Part shown: one piece after another, positions 33,707 to 43,857 of the stretch | How positions within the stretch are numbered: the stretch's first letter is position 1 | How the letters are laid out: each line of letters begins with the position of its first letter | Assembly (NCBI RefSeq): GCF_018613715.1 | Contig: NZ_JAGGPT010000005.1 | Coordinates: 62,001-126,000, forward strand | Reading direction: 5' to 3' | DNA length: 64,000 nucleotides | Origin: Chryseobacterium sp. ISL-6 | Lineage (GTDB): Bacteria > Bacteroidota > Bacteroidia > Flavobacteriales > Weeksellaceae | Notes under the pieces: generated by a model | What the model was told of the DNA's origin: nothing | Seen by the model: the letters and a program-made list of their open reading frames with translations, nothing else | The model's database searches: none | Position numbers and translations under genes: made by a program

Positions 33707-34573
33707 TTAATATCCGAAAACGTCATTAAAACTGTGAATTTCATCAAGTCTTACTCCTTTATCCGTCATCTTCAGACTTGCCAACTCATTATGTGCATCA
33801 TGTTCAAAAAACAATAGATATTCATTATCTACACATTGCTTTAAAAACTTTCCTTTTTCCTCCATCGTTAAAAGAGGTCTTGTGTCATATCCCATTACAT
33901 AAACCTGGTTGATATGCCCTGCTGTAGGAATAAGATCTGCAGCAAATACGATTGTTTTTTCCTGATACTGGATCACCGGAAGCATTTGTTTTTCCGTATG
34001 TCCATCTACAAAAATTACATCCATTTTCAAATCAGGAGCAAAACCGTAGTTTCCTGTAGTTGGAAGTGGTAAAAAGTTCAACTGACCACTTTCCTGTATA
34101 GGGAGAATATTTTCTTTTAAAAAGCTTGCTTTCTCTCTTGGATTGGGTTCAGTAGCCCATTTCCAATGGTTTTCATTGGTCCAGAACTGAGCGTTTTTAA
34201 AAGCTGGTCTATAACCTGTTTTATCATCATTCCATTCAATAGCACCACCGCAATGGTCAAAATGTAAATGCGTCAAGAAAACATCAGTAATATCTTCTTT
34301 TATGAAGCCATACTTTTTTAAGTTTTTATCTAAATTATCATCTCCCCAAAGAGAATAATGTCCGAAAAATTTTTCGTCCTGTTTATTTCCCAGACCACAA
34401 TCCACTAAAATCAGCTTCTTGCCATCCTCAATAAGTAATGAGCGTGTTCCTAGTTCTATCAGATTTTTTTCGTCTGCAGGATTTGTTCTTTCCCACAAAC
34501 TCTTTGGGACGACTCCGAACATTGCGCCGCCGTCCAGCTTAAATTTTCCACATTGTATTGGATATAGCTTCAT
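33707..34573 (-). CDS. MBL-fold metallo-hydrolase
   Basis: 288 residues. Metallo-beta-lactamase fold with the metal motif HLHFDHCGG near residue 115, a later metal-bridging Asp in VFAADLIPT and His in VDGHTEKQ. No signal peptide, so cytosolic. Members related in length and layout include lactonases that break N-acyl-homoserine lactones and other small-molecule hydrolases, but the substrate cannot be read from sequence. Third gene of the operon. Confidence 0.85.
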   Translation of the reverse strand: MKLYPIQCGKFKLDGGAMFGVVPKSLWERTNPADEKNLIELGTRSLLIEDGKKLILVDCGLGNKQDEKFFGHYSLWGDDNLDKNLKKYGFIKEDITDVFLTHLHFDHCGGAIEWNDDKTGYRPAFKNAQFWTNENHWKWATEPNPREKASFLKENILPIQESGQLNFLPLPTTGNYGFAPDLKMDVIFVDGHTEKQMLPVIQYQEKTIVFAADLIPTAGHINQVYVMGYDTRPLLTMEEKGKFLKQCVDNEYLLFFEHDAHNELASLKMTDKGVRLDEIHSFNDVFGY

Positions 34574-34598
34574 ATAATATTATGTTTTTATAATGTAT

Positions 34599-35210
34599 TT
34601 ACTTTTTATTTAATTTCATTTTTTCAGCAATCTTTTTTGCCTGATCGTCAGAATTCTCAAGGTGGGAAATAATATTTTGATAATCTCCTTCCTTTCTATT
34701 TTGAGAAAGCTTTTGTTTGATAAATATTTCTGTTGGGATTACCTTTATTCCGAAGGCTCCTTTCATTTCCTTTTCAACAAACTCCTTACCCATATCCTTT
34801 ACCAATACAGGGCATTGCTGAAAATTTTCGTATTTGCTGGTTAATTTGTCTAAATGCTTATAAAGTTCTTCCTCATTCATCAACTCAACTTTTCCGTGGA
34901 TCTGTACCGCTTCATAATTCCAGGTTGAAACATTCATGTGATCATACCAGCTGCTGGAAATATAAGTGTGAGCTCCTAAAAAATCACATACTACTTCATC
35001 TCCATCCTTAAGGGTTCTGGCCTGAGGGTTTGCTCTCGAAATATGAGTTTCTACATAAATATGCTCAGGATCATCTTCATTGAGCATCATCATTGAATGC
35101 GTTGCTCTTATCTTATCGACCGAAGAAATAAGCAAGGCGAAAGCATTCTCTTTAATGATCTCTCGCATTACATTATAATCTTCACTTCTGTATATTTTTG
35201 GGATAAACAT
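34599..35210 (-). CDS. PaiB-like FMN-binding protein
   Basis: 203 residues. The opening MFIPKIYRSEDYNVMREIIKENAF and the central region EHIYVETHISRANPQ and HTYISSSWYD match the PaiB family (FMN-binding split-barrel, annotated as a negative transcriptional regulator from Bacillus PaiB). Biochemically such proteins often bind flavin or heme, and the regulatory role has not been shown generally. No DNA-binding helix-turn-helix is visible. Second gene of the operon, five bases after ruvB. Confidence 0.85.
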   Translation of the reverse strand: MFIPKIYRSEDYNVMREIIKENAFALLISSVDKIRATHSMMMLNEDDPEHIYVETHISRANPQARTLKDGDEVVCDFLGAHTYISSSWYDHMNVSTWNYEAVQIHGKVELMNEEELYKHLDKLTSKYENFQQCPVLVKDMGKEFVEKEMKGAFGIKVIPTEIFIKQKLSQNRKEGDYQNIISHLENSDDQAKKIAEKMKLNKK

Positions 35211-35215
35211 AATTT

Positions 35216-36238
35216 TTAAAATAACTCTCCTGGATTTCTTGGTATTGGAATATGTAAATGTTTATAAGCTTTTTCCGTTACTTCTCTCCCTCTTGGAGTA
35301 CGGATAATAAAGCCTTCCTGAATTAAAAAAGGTTCATAAACCTCTTCTAAAGTTTCAGGGTTTTCAGCAATTGAAGTTGCCAGTGCTGAAATACCCACGG
35401 GTTTTCCTTTGAAATTTTCAATCATAACACGCATGATCTTATTATCCATTTCATCCAACCCAAATTCATCTACATTGAGAGAATTCAACGCATATTTTGT
35501 AATATTAATTTCAATCTCACCGTTTCCTTTTATTTCTGCAAAATCACGTACCCTGCGCAATAGTGCATTGGCAATTCGGGGTGTTCCCCGGCTTCTTCTT
35601 GCAATTTCAATAGCTGCATCTTCATATATCTTTACTCCCAAAACTCTGGAACTTCTTATGATAATAGTTGATAGTAGCTCTATCGTATAATATTCCAGCC
35701 TACTTTGAATACCGAATCTTGCTAACATCGGTTTGGTAAGCATTCCACTTCTGGTTGTTGCGCCTACTAATGTAAAAGGGTTCAATCCAATCTGGACACT
35801 TCTTGCATTAGGCCCGGTTTCCAGCATAATATCGATCTTGTAATCTTCCATTGCCGAATACAGATATTCTTCTACTACGGGGGATAAACGGTGTATCTCA
35901 TCAATAAATAAAACATCATTTTCCTCGAGATTAGTTAAAAGACCTGCCAGGCTTCCTGGTTTATCCAAAACAGGCCCGGAGGTTATTTTACAGCCTACAC
36001 CCAATTCATTGGCAATAATATTTGCTAAAGTTGTTTTACCTAGACCCGGTGGGCCATGAAGAAGAACATGGTCGAGAGCTCCGCCTCGCTTTTTAGCTGC
36101 AGTAACAAAAACTTCAAGATTTTCTAACGTCTTTCTCTGCCCTGCAAAATCCTTAAAACTCTGGGGACGAATTTGTTCTTCCTGCATGAGCTCTTCATGG
36201 GAAAAGTTTTCTTTATCTGGATGTAAAAAATCAGGCAT
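35216..36238 (-). CDS. ruvB: Holliday junction branch-migration helicase RuvB
   Basis: 340 residues. Hexameric AAA+ motor that, with RuvA, drives branch migration of Holliday junctions in recombination repair. Walker [14 protein letters not shown] near residue 61, Walker [10 protein letters not shown], sensor 1 region [13 protein letters not shown], arginine finger region ([10 protein letters not shown].. with GPNARSV), and a C-terminal winged-helix domain ending in [15 protein letters not shown]. First gene of a four-gene operon; the promoter box lies just upstream and is divergent from hutI. Confidence 0.96.
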   Translation of the reverse strand: MPDFLHPDKENFSHEELMQEEQIRPQSFKDFAGQRKTLENLEVFVTAAKKRGGALDHVLLHGPPGLGKTTLANIIANELGVGCKITSGPVLDKPGSLAGLLTNLEENDVLFIDEIHRLSPVVEEYLYSAMEDYKIDIMLETGPNARSVQIGLNPFTLVGATTRSGMLTKPMLARFGIQSRLEYYTIELLSTIIIRSSRVLGVKIYEDAAIEIARRSRGTPRIANALLRRVRDFAEIKGNGEIEINITKYALNSLNVDEFGLDEMDNKIMRVMIENFKGKPVGISALATSIAENPETLEEVYEPFLIQEGFIIRTPRGREVTEKAYKHLHIPIPRNPGELF

Positions 36239-36257
36239 TAATTCATTTCATTTACTT

Positions 36258-36265
36258 CAAAGATA
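36258..36265 (-). promoter_or_regulatory. -7 box of the ruvB operon
   Basis: TATCTTTG on the minus strand, perfect TAnnTTTG, leaving a leader of about 14 bases. Confidence 0.5.
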
Positions 36266-36332
36266 GGGATTTTAGACTTAGGTTAGGGAAAAGGTTATGC
36301 TAAAAAATGAAGGTTAAAAGATATTTTTTGAG

Positions 36333-36340
36333 TATTTTTG
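36333..36340 (+). promoter_or_regulatory. -7 box of hutI
   Basis: TATTTTTG, perfect TAnnTTTG, leaving a leader of about 40 bases. Confidence 0.5.
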
Positions 36341-36386
36341 GAATGGAAATTTAAACATAAACACAACTTTTTCTGATCATAAACCC

Positions 36387-37616
36387 ATGAAATTAATAGG
36401 ACCATTTAAGCAGATCATTACACTCAGCAATCTTCCATTAAGAGGAAAATTAACCGATGAACAACTTGAAATAATTGTTGATGGCGGAATTCTAATCGAT
36501 GGTGATATCATTCAAAAAATTGGGAATTTTGAAAAACTAAGATCAGAAAATCAAAATATCACATTGGAAGAAGTTCAAGGTGAGCAAATTGTACTTCCCG
36601 CTTTTGTCGATTCTCATACTCATATTTGTTTCGGTGGAAACAGAGCCAATGATTTTGCTATGAGAAATGCCGGCAAAACATATCTTGAAATTGCTGAAAG
36701 CGGAGGTGGTATATGGAGTTCCGTGTTGCATACAAGAAATGCATCAGAAGAAGACTTATTAAAGACACTCCTGGAAAGAATCAATTTCCTTGTTTCTTTA
36801 GGCATAACAACAATTGAGGTGAAAAGTGGCTATGGTTTAGATGTAGAAAATGAGCTGAAAATGCTTCGAATGATCCAAAAAGCACAAAGACAGACTAAGG
36901 CAACATTAGTTCCAACCTGTCTTTCTGCACACCTAAAGCCCAGAGATTTTGAAGGCAGTAATAAAGAATATTTAGAATTTATTATCACCGAGATCCTACC
37001 AAAAGTAAAAGAAGAAAACCTGGCAAAAAGAGTAGATATTTTTATCGAAAAATCGGCATTCCAACCAGAAGAAAGCAAAGATTTTTTACTTAAAACTAAA
37101 CAATTAGGTTTTGAAATAACAGTTCATGCAGATCAGTTCACTCCAGGGAGTTCAAGAATTGCTGTTGAAGTTGGAGCTCAATCTGCAGATCACCTGGAAG
37201 CAACTATTGATGAGGATATTGAATTTATTGCGCATTCAAATACCGTAGCTACAGCTTTACCTGGAGCAAGTCTGGGATTAGGAGAAAAGTTCACTCCGGC
37301 ACGAAAGTTGTTGGATGCAGGAGCTATTCTTGCAATAGCCAGTGATTGGAACCCTGGTTCCGCACCAATGGGTAATCTGATTACTCAGGCATCTATTTTA
37401 GCAACATATCAAAAGTTAACGACTGCAGAGGTTTTAGCAGGGATAACTTTTCGTTCAGCATATGCTCTGGGATTAGAAGACAGAGGAAGGTTAGAAAACG
37501 GATTAAAAGCGGATTTTGTAACTTTTAGAACTGATAATTTTCAAAATGTATTATATAATCAAGGAAGCCTGAAGGCTGAAAATGTTTATATCAATGGAGT
37601 AAGGTGGGATTTATAA
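36387..37616 (+). CDS. hutI: Imidazolonepropionase
   Basis: 409 residues. Third step of histidine degradation: it hydrolyses 4-imidazolone-5-propionate to N-formimidoyl-L-glutamate. Amidohydrolase fold with metal ligands in FVDSHTHICFGG (HxH), a substrate region IEVKSGYGLDVENELKML, the later His in VHADQFTPG, and the metal Asp in ASDWNPGSAPMGNL. Cytosolic. hutG lies two genes downstream with a BCCT transporter between; hutH and hutU are not in the window. Confidence 0.94.
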   Translation: MKLIGPFKQIITLSNLPLRGKLTDEQLEIIVDGGILIDGDIIQKIGNFEKLRSENQNITLEEVQGEQIVLPAFVDSHTHICFGGNRANDFAMRNAGKTYLEIAESGGGIWSSVLHTRNASEEDLLKTLLERINFLVSLGITTIEVKSGYGLDVENELKMLRMIQKAQRQTKATLVPTCLSAHLKPRDFEGSNKEYLEFIITEILPKVKEENLAKRVDIFIEKSAFQPEESKDFLLKTKQLGFEITVHADQFTPGSSRIAVEVGAQSADHLEATIDEDIEFIAHSNTVATALPGASLGLGEKFTPARKLLDAGAILAIASDWNPGSAPMGNLITQASILATYQKLTTAEVLAGITFRSAYALGLEDRGRLENGLKADFVTFRTDNFQNVLYNQGSLKAENVYINGVRWDL

Positions 37617-37813
37617 TTTAAACCCCTTCCGCCCCGTTTAGTATCTTATGATAAGTTTCCTTAGTATGCAAATATTGTTTTTTCTGAGAGAAAAAATAAT
37701 CTCTGTAGTTCGTAAGTGTAATTAATTGATAAAGAAAGACCATCTTATTTTTCTTAATTTTTTTTGATTGCTTCTGTTGCGGCTTTGCCAGAATGATGTA
37801 TCAGTAATTTAAT

Positions 37814-39841
37814 ATGAAAATAAATATGATGAAATTTCGAAAAATACAAACGACATTCAACAAAGGGGTAACAATTCCAAGTTTAATTTTTATTATTGGG
37901 ACTTGTTTTCTTTCTGCTGTTTATCCAAAATCGACTGAGACTGTTTTAAATAGTATTAAAGAATTTATTTTTGTGAATCTAAACTGGATTTACGTATGGT
38001 CAGTAACCATATTTGTTATTTTTTTAGTCTACCTGATGTTTAGTAAATATGCAAATATTAAATTAGGGGCTAATGATAGCAAACCTGAATATTCGCTCTT
38101 TTCCTGGATTTCAATGTTATTTGCTGCGGGGATGGGGATTGGTTTAATATACTTCAGTGTAGCAGAACCTATGCAGCATTATTCCTCAAAAGTCTTTGGA
38201 GATAATCATTATATAAACAGAGCTAAACAGGCACAGCTTTATACCTTTTTTCATTGGGGAATTCATGCCTGGGCTATTTATGGGATTGTAGGCCTTTCAT
38301 TGTCCTATTTCGCCTACAGGTATAGATTACCATTGTCGTTACGAAGTTGTTTCTATCCTTTACTTAAGGATAAAATAAATGGAAAGTGGGGAAATGTGAT
38401 CGATATTTTTGCACTTTGCTGTACCTTTTTTGGGATTACCACGACACTGGGATTTGGAGTTGTTCAGATCAATTCAGGACTACAAATAATGAGGGTAATT
38501 CCTGAAAATAATTTTATATATCAGATCATCATTGTGGTTTGCCTAATATCTCTTTCAGTATTTTCTGCTATTAGTGGAGTAAATAAAGGAGTGAAACTAT
38601 TGAGTAATATCAATGTGATCAGTGTAATTGTACTTTTATTGTTTGTATTAATATTAGGACCAACTGTTTATTTAATTGGGAGCTTTACCGAAGGACTGGG
38701 AAATTACATCAATAATTTTTTCGATCTTACTTTTAGTACCCATGTTTATGAAAAAGAAACATTGCCATGGTTCTATGACTGGACCATTTTATATTGGGCC
38801 TGGTGGATTTCATGGTCACCTTATGTAGGCTTGTTCATTGCCAGAATTTCAAAAGGAAGAACAATACGGGAATTTATTTTTGCCGTCCTGGTGCTGCCGA
38901 CATTATTTAATTTTATTTGGATGTCTGTTTTTGGTAACAGTGCGATATGGTTTGATTTTAATGTAGCCAATGGTAAACTAAGTGAATTTGCTTCTAATCC
39001 TGATGCATTGATGTTCAGGTTTTTAGAATATATGCCATTATCGAGCATTACCAGTTTTTTTGTTATTGCCATAATCATTATATTTTTTGTGACTTCAGCA
39101 GATTCCGGAATATTTGTAATGAACAGTATTGCAACGAAAAATGCCGAAAAGTCACCCAAATGGCAGTTGGTATTCTGGGGACTGCTGTTAGCTGTTCTTT
39201 CTCTTTTATTATTAAATGTCGGAGGTTTGAAGGCTCTTCAGAGTATGACATTAATCACGGCATTACCATTTTCAATTATCGTACTTTTATTCATTGTAAG
39301 TTTGATGAAGGCATTGATCATCGATCAGAAATATTATGATAGGAATTTCTCTGCTTCTGCTATTCCGTGGTCAGGCGAATTTTGGAAAGAAAGGTTAAAG
39401 AGAATTGTTTCATTTAAAGATAATTCTTCTGTTGATGGTTTTATTCAAAGTACAGTAAAAGAAGGTTTTATCGAATTGCAGCAGGAGTTTGCAGAGAATG
39501 GGATTGAAGTAAAGATGAATTATGGTGAAAACCCTACAAAAATTGAAATAGAAATTCATCACGGTGTCGTCAATAACTTTATCTATGGAATAGTGAATCA
39601 GAAGAAAACGGTTTCAGAATATGTTATTAATGAAGAAAACCTTCCTGATCTGGAAAATAGTACGACCCATTATCCAAAATCATATTTTGGAGATGCAAGA
39701 GAAGGATATGATGTACAATACTTCACAAAGAATGAATTAATTTCTGATGTGCTTAAACATTACGAACGGTTTTTAGAAATTATTTCGGAAGAGAAAAACG
39801 AAATGTTTATCAGCAGCAATGCCAATCAGAATAAAGTATAA
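37814..39841 (+). CDS. BCCT family transporter
   Basis: 675 residues with about 12 membrane helices and a soluble C-terminal domain of about 130 residues. The family signature WISWSPYVGLFIARISKGRTI is intact (around 335-355), as is the helix-3 region MLFAAGMGIGLIYFSVAEPMQHY. BCCT carriers move quaternary ammonium compounds such as betaine, choline or carnitine, driven by Na+ or H+. The glycine-rich helix-3 stretch GMGIGLIYFSVAEP is of the usual type. Its position between hutI and hutG suggests a link with histidine-derived substrates, but this is inference. Start ambiguity of 4-5 residues (several ATG). Confidence 0.88.
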   Translation: MKINMMKFRKIQTTFNKGVTIPSLIFIIGTCFLSAVYPKSTETVLNSIKEFIFVNLNWIYVWSVTIFVIFLVYLMFSKYANIKLGANDSKPEYSLFSWISMLFAAGMGIGLIYFSVAEPMQHYSSKVFGDNHYINRAKQAQLYTFFHWGIHAWAIYGIVGLSLSYFAYRYRLPLSLRSCFYPLLKDKINGKWGNVIDIFALCCTFFGITTTLGFGVVQINSGLQIMRVIPENNFIYQIIIVVCLISLSVFSAISGVNKGVKLLSNINVISVIVLLLFVLILGPTVYLIGSFTEGLGNYINNFFDLTFSTHVYEKETLPWFYDWTILYWAWWISWSPYVGLFIARISKGRTIREFIFAVLVLPTLFNFIWMSVFGNSAIWFDFNVANGKLSEFASNPDALMFRFLEYMPLSSITSFFVIAIIIIFFVTSADSGIFVMNSIATKNAEKSPKWQLVFWGLLLAVLSLLLLNVGGLKALQSMTLITALPFSIIVLLFIVSLMKALIIDQKYYDRNFSASAIPWSGEFWKERLKRIVSFKDNSSVDGFIQSTVKEGFIELQQEFAENGIEVKMNYGENPTKIEIEIHHGVVNNFIYGIVNQKKTVSEYVINEENLPDLENSTTHYPKSYFGDAREGYDVQYFTKNELISDVLKHYERFLEIISEEKNEMFISSNANQNKV

Positions 39842-39958
39842 TGGCAACTGGATAAAAGCTATAAGAAGAATGCTTTTATAATTGAGGAAAGTAGTTTTAC
39901 TATTTAAACAATATTATTTAGTTTTACTGAGTATAAACTGTAATTGAATTTATAAAAA

Positions 39959-40885
39959 ATGATATCACAAAATATTTGGCAAGGTAGGAGGGATGGAGAT
40001 GAACTTCTATACCATAGAATTTTTCAGAGGGTAAAAATAGCGAGAGATTACGATACTATTTCTACTAATGATTTCGTTTTACATGGTTTTGCTGTTGAAG
40101 AAGGCGTAAGAAGGAACAAAGGAAGATTAGGAGCTAAGGATGCTCCGGATGTGATAAGAAAGAACATGTCTAATTTTCCGGTTATCCTTCCTGATTTCTC
40201 ATTATTAGACTTTGGAAATATTACATGTGATGATGCGAATCTTGAAAAGACCCAGAACAGCCTTGCGAAAAATGTTTCAAAAGTTCTGTTGAAAGGTGGG
40301 AAATCACTTGTTATAGGCGGTGGTCATGAGTTGACGTATGCTCATTATTTGGGTGTAAAGACAGCCTTTCCTGAGCAGAAAATAGGAATTATTAATATTG
40401 ACGCCCATTTTGATAATCGACAGCCCGAAGACGGTGTAGGAGCGAGTTCCGGAACGGGATTCTGGCAGATTGCACAAGAGGGAGATATCAATTCATTGCA
40501 CATAGGAATACAAAGGAATTCCAATACCCTGAAATTATTTGATACTGCCCATCAATATGGGATGAAATATATCCTTGCTGATGAATTGTTCTTTGAAAAT
40601 CTTCCATCCATATACCAGCGTATAAATGATCTATTGGATGGAGTTGATGTAGCTTACCTTACCATTTGTATGGATGTATTTAATGCATCTGTTGCTCCTG
40701 GAGTTTCGGCTTCAGCATATAATGGTATTTTTGCAGATTCGGCTTTTATGCATTTTTATAAACATATTTTAAAGAATGAAAAACTTGTTGCATTAGATGT
40801 GGCAGAAGTTAACCCTTCGTATGATATTCAGGATAGGACAGCGAGGTTAGCAGCCAGCCTGATCAACGAGTGGTTTATGATATAA
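39959..40885 (+). CDS. hutG: Formimidoylglutamase
   Basis: 308 residues, ureohydrolase (arginase) fold. It hydrolyses N-formimidoyl-glutamate to glutamate and formamide, the last step of the Hut pathway. Binuclear Mn ligands seen in GGGHELTYAHY, NIDAHFDNR and CMDVFNASVAPGVSA. The N-terminus (GVRRNKGRLGAKDAPDVIRKN) is typical of HutG rather than arginase or agmatinase. Gene order hutI-BCCT-hutG supports the assignment. Confidence 0.9.
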   Translation: MISQNIWQGRRDGDELLYHRIFQRVKIARDYDTISTNDFVLHGFAVEEGVRRNKGRLGAKDAPDVIRKNMSNFPVILPDFSLLDFGNITCDDANLEKTQNSLAKNVSKVLLKGGKSLVIGGGHELTYAHYLGVKTAFPEQKIGIINIDAHFDNRQPEDGVGASSGTGFWQIAQEGDINSLHIGIQRNSNTLKLFDTAHQYGMKYILADELFFENLPSIYQRINDLLDGVDVAYLTICMDVFNASVAPGVSASAYNGIFADSAFMHFYKHILKNEKLVALDVAEVNPSYDIQDRTARLAASLINEWFMI

Positions 40886-41020
40886 CAAAAAATATATTCT
40901 TTTAATAGAGAAAATCATTATTTTATTTAACCTAAAGGAACAAAATTTGTTGCTTTCATCCATGCTTTGCCAATAAAGCATTCTAATTCATTATTTTGAA
41001 TTTGAAACAAAAATTACATT

Positions 41021-42313
41021 ATGGAACAATCAATTGAAAATAAACTTATTAAGGCAGATAAGGCTTTTTCAGAATGGAAAAAAGTACCCTTTGAAGAAAG
41101 ACAAAAATTACTTGCAAAAGCTGCAGAAGTGCTAAAGGCAAATTCAGAGAAATTTGGAGAAATCATTACCAGAGAAATGAATAAACCAATTTCACAATCA
41201 ATCGCTGAGGTTGAAAAATCTGCTTTAATGATGAATTATTATGCTGATGCCGAAAATATCCTAAAACCTGAGAAAATAGAATCTGAATATAAATTTTCTG
41301 AAGTACATTATATTCCGAAAGGAGTTATTTTAGGTGTAATGCCATGGAATTTCCCCTTTTGGCAGGTACTAAGATTTGCTACTCCAGCTATTTTATCTGG
41401 AAATACTGTTGTATTAAAACATGCTTCTATTTGTTTTGGAAGTGGCAATGCCATTGAACAGGTCTTTTTGGAAGCAGGTTTTCCGGAAGGTATTTTTCAA
41501 AATCTGGAGGTAGGTCATAAAGAAGTAAAAGAAATTCTGGAGCACGATGCTGTAAAAGGAGTAAGCTTAACAGGTAGTGGAAGAGCAGGGGGAGAAGTAG
41601 CCTCAATAGCAGGACTGAATATCAAAAAATCTGTGCTCGAATTAGGAGGTAGTGATGCTTTTATTGTTCTGGATGATGCTGATCTGGATAAGGCTGCACA
41701 AGTGGGTGCCCAGGCAAGACTTCAAAATTGTGGACAGACCTGTGTTGCGGCAAAAAGATTTATTATTGATGAAAAGATTGAAGATGAGTTTATGCCAAAA
41801 TTCATTGAAGCATACAAGAAATTTATTCCAGCTGATCCAATGGATAAAGAAACCAAGATCAGTGGTATGGCAAGACCTGATCTTGCTGATGATCTGGAAA
41901 AGCAGTTTAATAAAGCTTTAGAAAACGGAGCTGAAATTATTATCCCTCTTGAAAGAATTTCTGATCATGAATTTAATCCTGGATTAATCAGAGTAAAAGA
42001 AGGAAATCCTATTTTACAGGAAGAGCTATTTGGGCCATTGGGAATGGTAATGGTTGCTAAAAATGATACTGAAGCCCTACAAATGGCTAATGATATTCCT
42101 TTTGGACTTTCTAATTCTGTTTGGACAAAGAATAATGATCGCCAGATGTTTTTTATTGAAAATTTAGAATCCGGAACGGTCAATATCAATAGAATGACAA
42201 GCTCTGATCCACGTTTTCCTTTTGGTGGAACCAAAGCATCAGGATATGGAACTGAACTTTCTTTAATTGCCCTGAAAGAATTTGTAACACCTAAGACTAT
42301 TGTAGGAAATTAG
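41021..42313 (+). CDS. NAD(P)-dependent aldehyde dehydrogenase, succinate-semialdehyde type
   Basis: 430 residues. ALDH fold with the general base Glu in LELGGSDAFIVL and the nucleophile Cys in NCGQTCVAAKRF, plus PWNFPFWQVLRF and NRMTSSDPRFPFGGTKASGYG near the end, a pattern close to the short Sad/GabD2 type that oxidises succinate semialdehyde to succinate. It lacks the first about 20-25 residues that many members carry (the NPATGE strand), with no upstream in-frame ATG, so the N-terminus is naturally short. Substrate not proven. Shares a bidirectional terminator with pyk. Confidence 0.8.
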   Translation: MEQSIENKLIKADKAFSEWKKVPFEERQKLLAKAAEVLKANSEKFGEIITREMNKPISQSIAEVEKSALMMNYYADAENILKPEKIESEYKFSEVHYIPKGVILGVMPWNFPFWQVLRFATPAILSGNTVVLKHASICFGSGNAIEQVFLEAGFPEGIFQNLEVGHKEVKEILEHDAVKGVSLTGSGRAGGEVASIAGLNIKKSVLELGGSDAFIVLDDADLDKAAQVGAQARLQNCGQTCVAAKRFIIDEKIEDEFMPKFIEAYKKFIPADPMDKETKISGMARPDLADDLEKQFNKALENGAEIIIPLERISDHEFNPGLIRVKEGNPILQEELFGPLGMVMVAKNDTEALQMANDIPFGLSNSVWTKNNDRQMFFIENLESGTVNINRMTSSDPRFPFGGTKASGYGTELSLIALKEFVTPKTIVGN

Positions 42314-42336
42314 TTTTAATCTTAAACTAACAACAT

Positions 42337-42368
42337 AAAAAAACTCTCGAAATTATCGAGAGTTTTTT
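42337..42368. terminator. Bidirectional terminator between convergent genes
   Basis: Stem AAAACTCTCGA / TCGAGAGTTTT with loop AATTA, A-run left and T-run right. It serves the aldehyde dehydrogenase gene and the acpP-pyk operon. Confidence 0.85.
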
Positions 42369-42411
42369 ATTTTATATTGAAAAGCAAATTTGCATTTCTG
42401 CTTTTTCGATT

Positions 42412-43857
42412 TTAAACCGTTGTTAATCTCAGTGTATTCGTCTTCCCTCCTTCATATGATGGAGTTGCATTGATGTTGATAACAAAGTCTCCACTTTCAA
42501 TATATCCATAATTATGCGTCAGCATATTCACCTGGATAATCGTTTCATCTGTTGATTTATTCATGTCATAATAATACGCATGAACACCCCAAAGAAGATT
42601 CAGCATATTAATAACTCTTTTATTACCACTGTAAACAATGATATGAGAGTTTGGTCTGTGTGCCGAAAGTTGGAAAGCTGTATAACCTGAATGCGTTAAA
42701 GTAACAATTGCAGTAACATTAGTCGTTTTTGCAATTCTAACTGCTGCAAGACAAACCCTGTTCGTAATGAATCGCTCATCAATACAGTTGTAGTCTTTTT
42801 CGATAGGTTCGTTTTTATGCTGGTAGAAGTTGGTCTTTTCTATATTCTGAACGATTTTTGCCATGTTTTCTACTACCTGGATCGGATATCTACCTACGGA
42901 AGTTTCTCCTGAAAGCATTACCGCGTCAGCACCATCCAATACAGAGTTTGCAACGTCATTTACTTCAGCTCTTGTAGGAGTTAAGCTATTGATCATTGTT
43001 TCCATCATTTGAGTAGCGATGATTACAGGCTTGGAATAGAATCTTGCTTTTTCAACAAGATTTTTCTGTATTGCCGGAACTTCCTCCATAGGAACTTCTA
43101 CTCCAAGGTCTCCACGGGCAACCATCAATCCATCACACTCTAATAAGATCTCGTCAATATTTTTTACCCCTTCAGGTTTTTCTATTTTAGCAATAATTGG
43201 TGTTTTGAATTTACCGTTCGGGTGCTTTTTAATAAGCTCCTTTAAATCGATAATATCCTGTGCGTGACGAACGAATGAAAGAGCGATCCAGTCTACCTCC
43301 ATATCTAGCATGAAATTGGCATCCTGAATATCTTTTTCCGTTAAAGCCGGAAGTGAAACATTGGTATTAGGTAAGTTTACCCCTTTCTTAGAACTTAGAG
43401 GTCCCCCTTGAATTGTTTTAGCCTTTACGGTATCTACAGCATTGGTTTCTATAACTTCTAAAACTAATTTTCCATCATCAATAAGGATTCTTTCCCCTAC
43501 ATTTACGTCCTGAGGAAATTGCTGATAGGTCATATAAACTTTTGTAGAATCACCCTCAATTTTTTCATTAGTGAAAGTTAAGATGTCTCCAGGATTAAGA
43601 TATGATCCCTCTTTTACAACTCCTACACGTAATTTAGGACCTTGTAAGTCTCCTAAAATACTTACAGAATATCCATGTTCCTTATTGAGTTCTCTAATGA
43701 TATCAATATTGGATCGAACTAAGTCATAATCTGCATGTGAAAAATTTATTCTAAAAACGTCTACACCTGCTTTCATAAGTCCTAACATGACTTCTTTAGA
43801 TGATGATGCAGGGCCAAGCGTTGCGATAATTTTTGTCTTCTTTAAATACTTATTCAT
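42412..43857 (-). CDS. pyk: Pyruvate kinase
   Basis: 481 residues. It converts phosphoenolpyruvate and ADP to pyruvate and ATP, the last step of glycolysis. TIM-barrel motifs KIIATLGPAS, VFRINFSHADY, the signature IIAKIEKPEGVKNIDEIL with catalytic Lys, MVARGDLGVEVP and ATQMMETM; a B-domain in between and a C-terminal regulatory domain. I start at the ATG giving MNKYLKKTKII; a further in-frame start lies inside the upstream gene. The chosen ATG overlaps the IPExxxVDY stop (ATGAATAA), so translation is coupled. Last gene of the operon. Confidence 0.95.
   Translation of the reverse strand: MNKYLKKTKIIATLGPASSSKEVMLGLMKAGVDVFRINFSHADYDLVRSNIDIIRELNKEHGYSVSILGDLQGPKLRVGVVKEGSYLNPGDILTFTNEKIEGDSTKVYMTYQQFPQDVNVGERILIDDGKLVLEVIETNAVDTVKAKTIQGGPLSSKKGVNLPNTNVSLPALTEKDIQDANFMLDMEVDWIALSFVRHAQDIIDLKELIKKHPNGKFKTPIIAKIEKPEGVKNIDEILLECDGLMVARGDLGVEVPMEEVPAIQKNLVEKARFYSKPVIIATQMMETMINSLTPTRAEVNDVANSVLDGADAVMLSGETSVGRYPIQVVENMAKIVQNIEKTNFYQHKNEPIEKDYNCIDERFITNRVCLAAVRIAKTTNVTAIVTLTHSGYTAFQLSAHRPNSHIIVYSGNKRVINMLNLLWGVHAYYYDMNKSTDETIIQVNMLTHNYGYIESGDFVININATPSYEGGKTNTLRLTTV

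Noticed and set aside
37618..37743. 41-codon minus-strand frame downstream of hutI (MVFLYQLITLTNYRDYFF...)
   Set aside because: Composition is fairly protein-like and the frame is open for another 19 codons upstream without a good start, so it may be a remnant of a lost gene, but there is no recognisable homology and no promoter.
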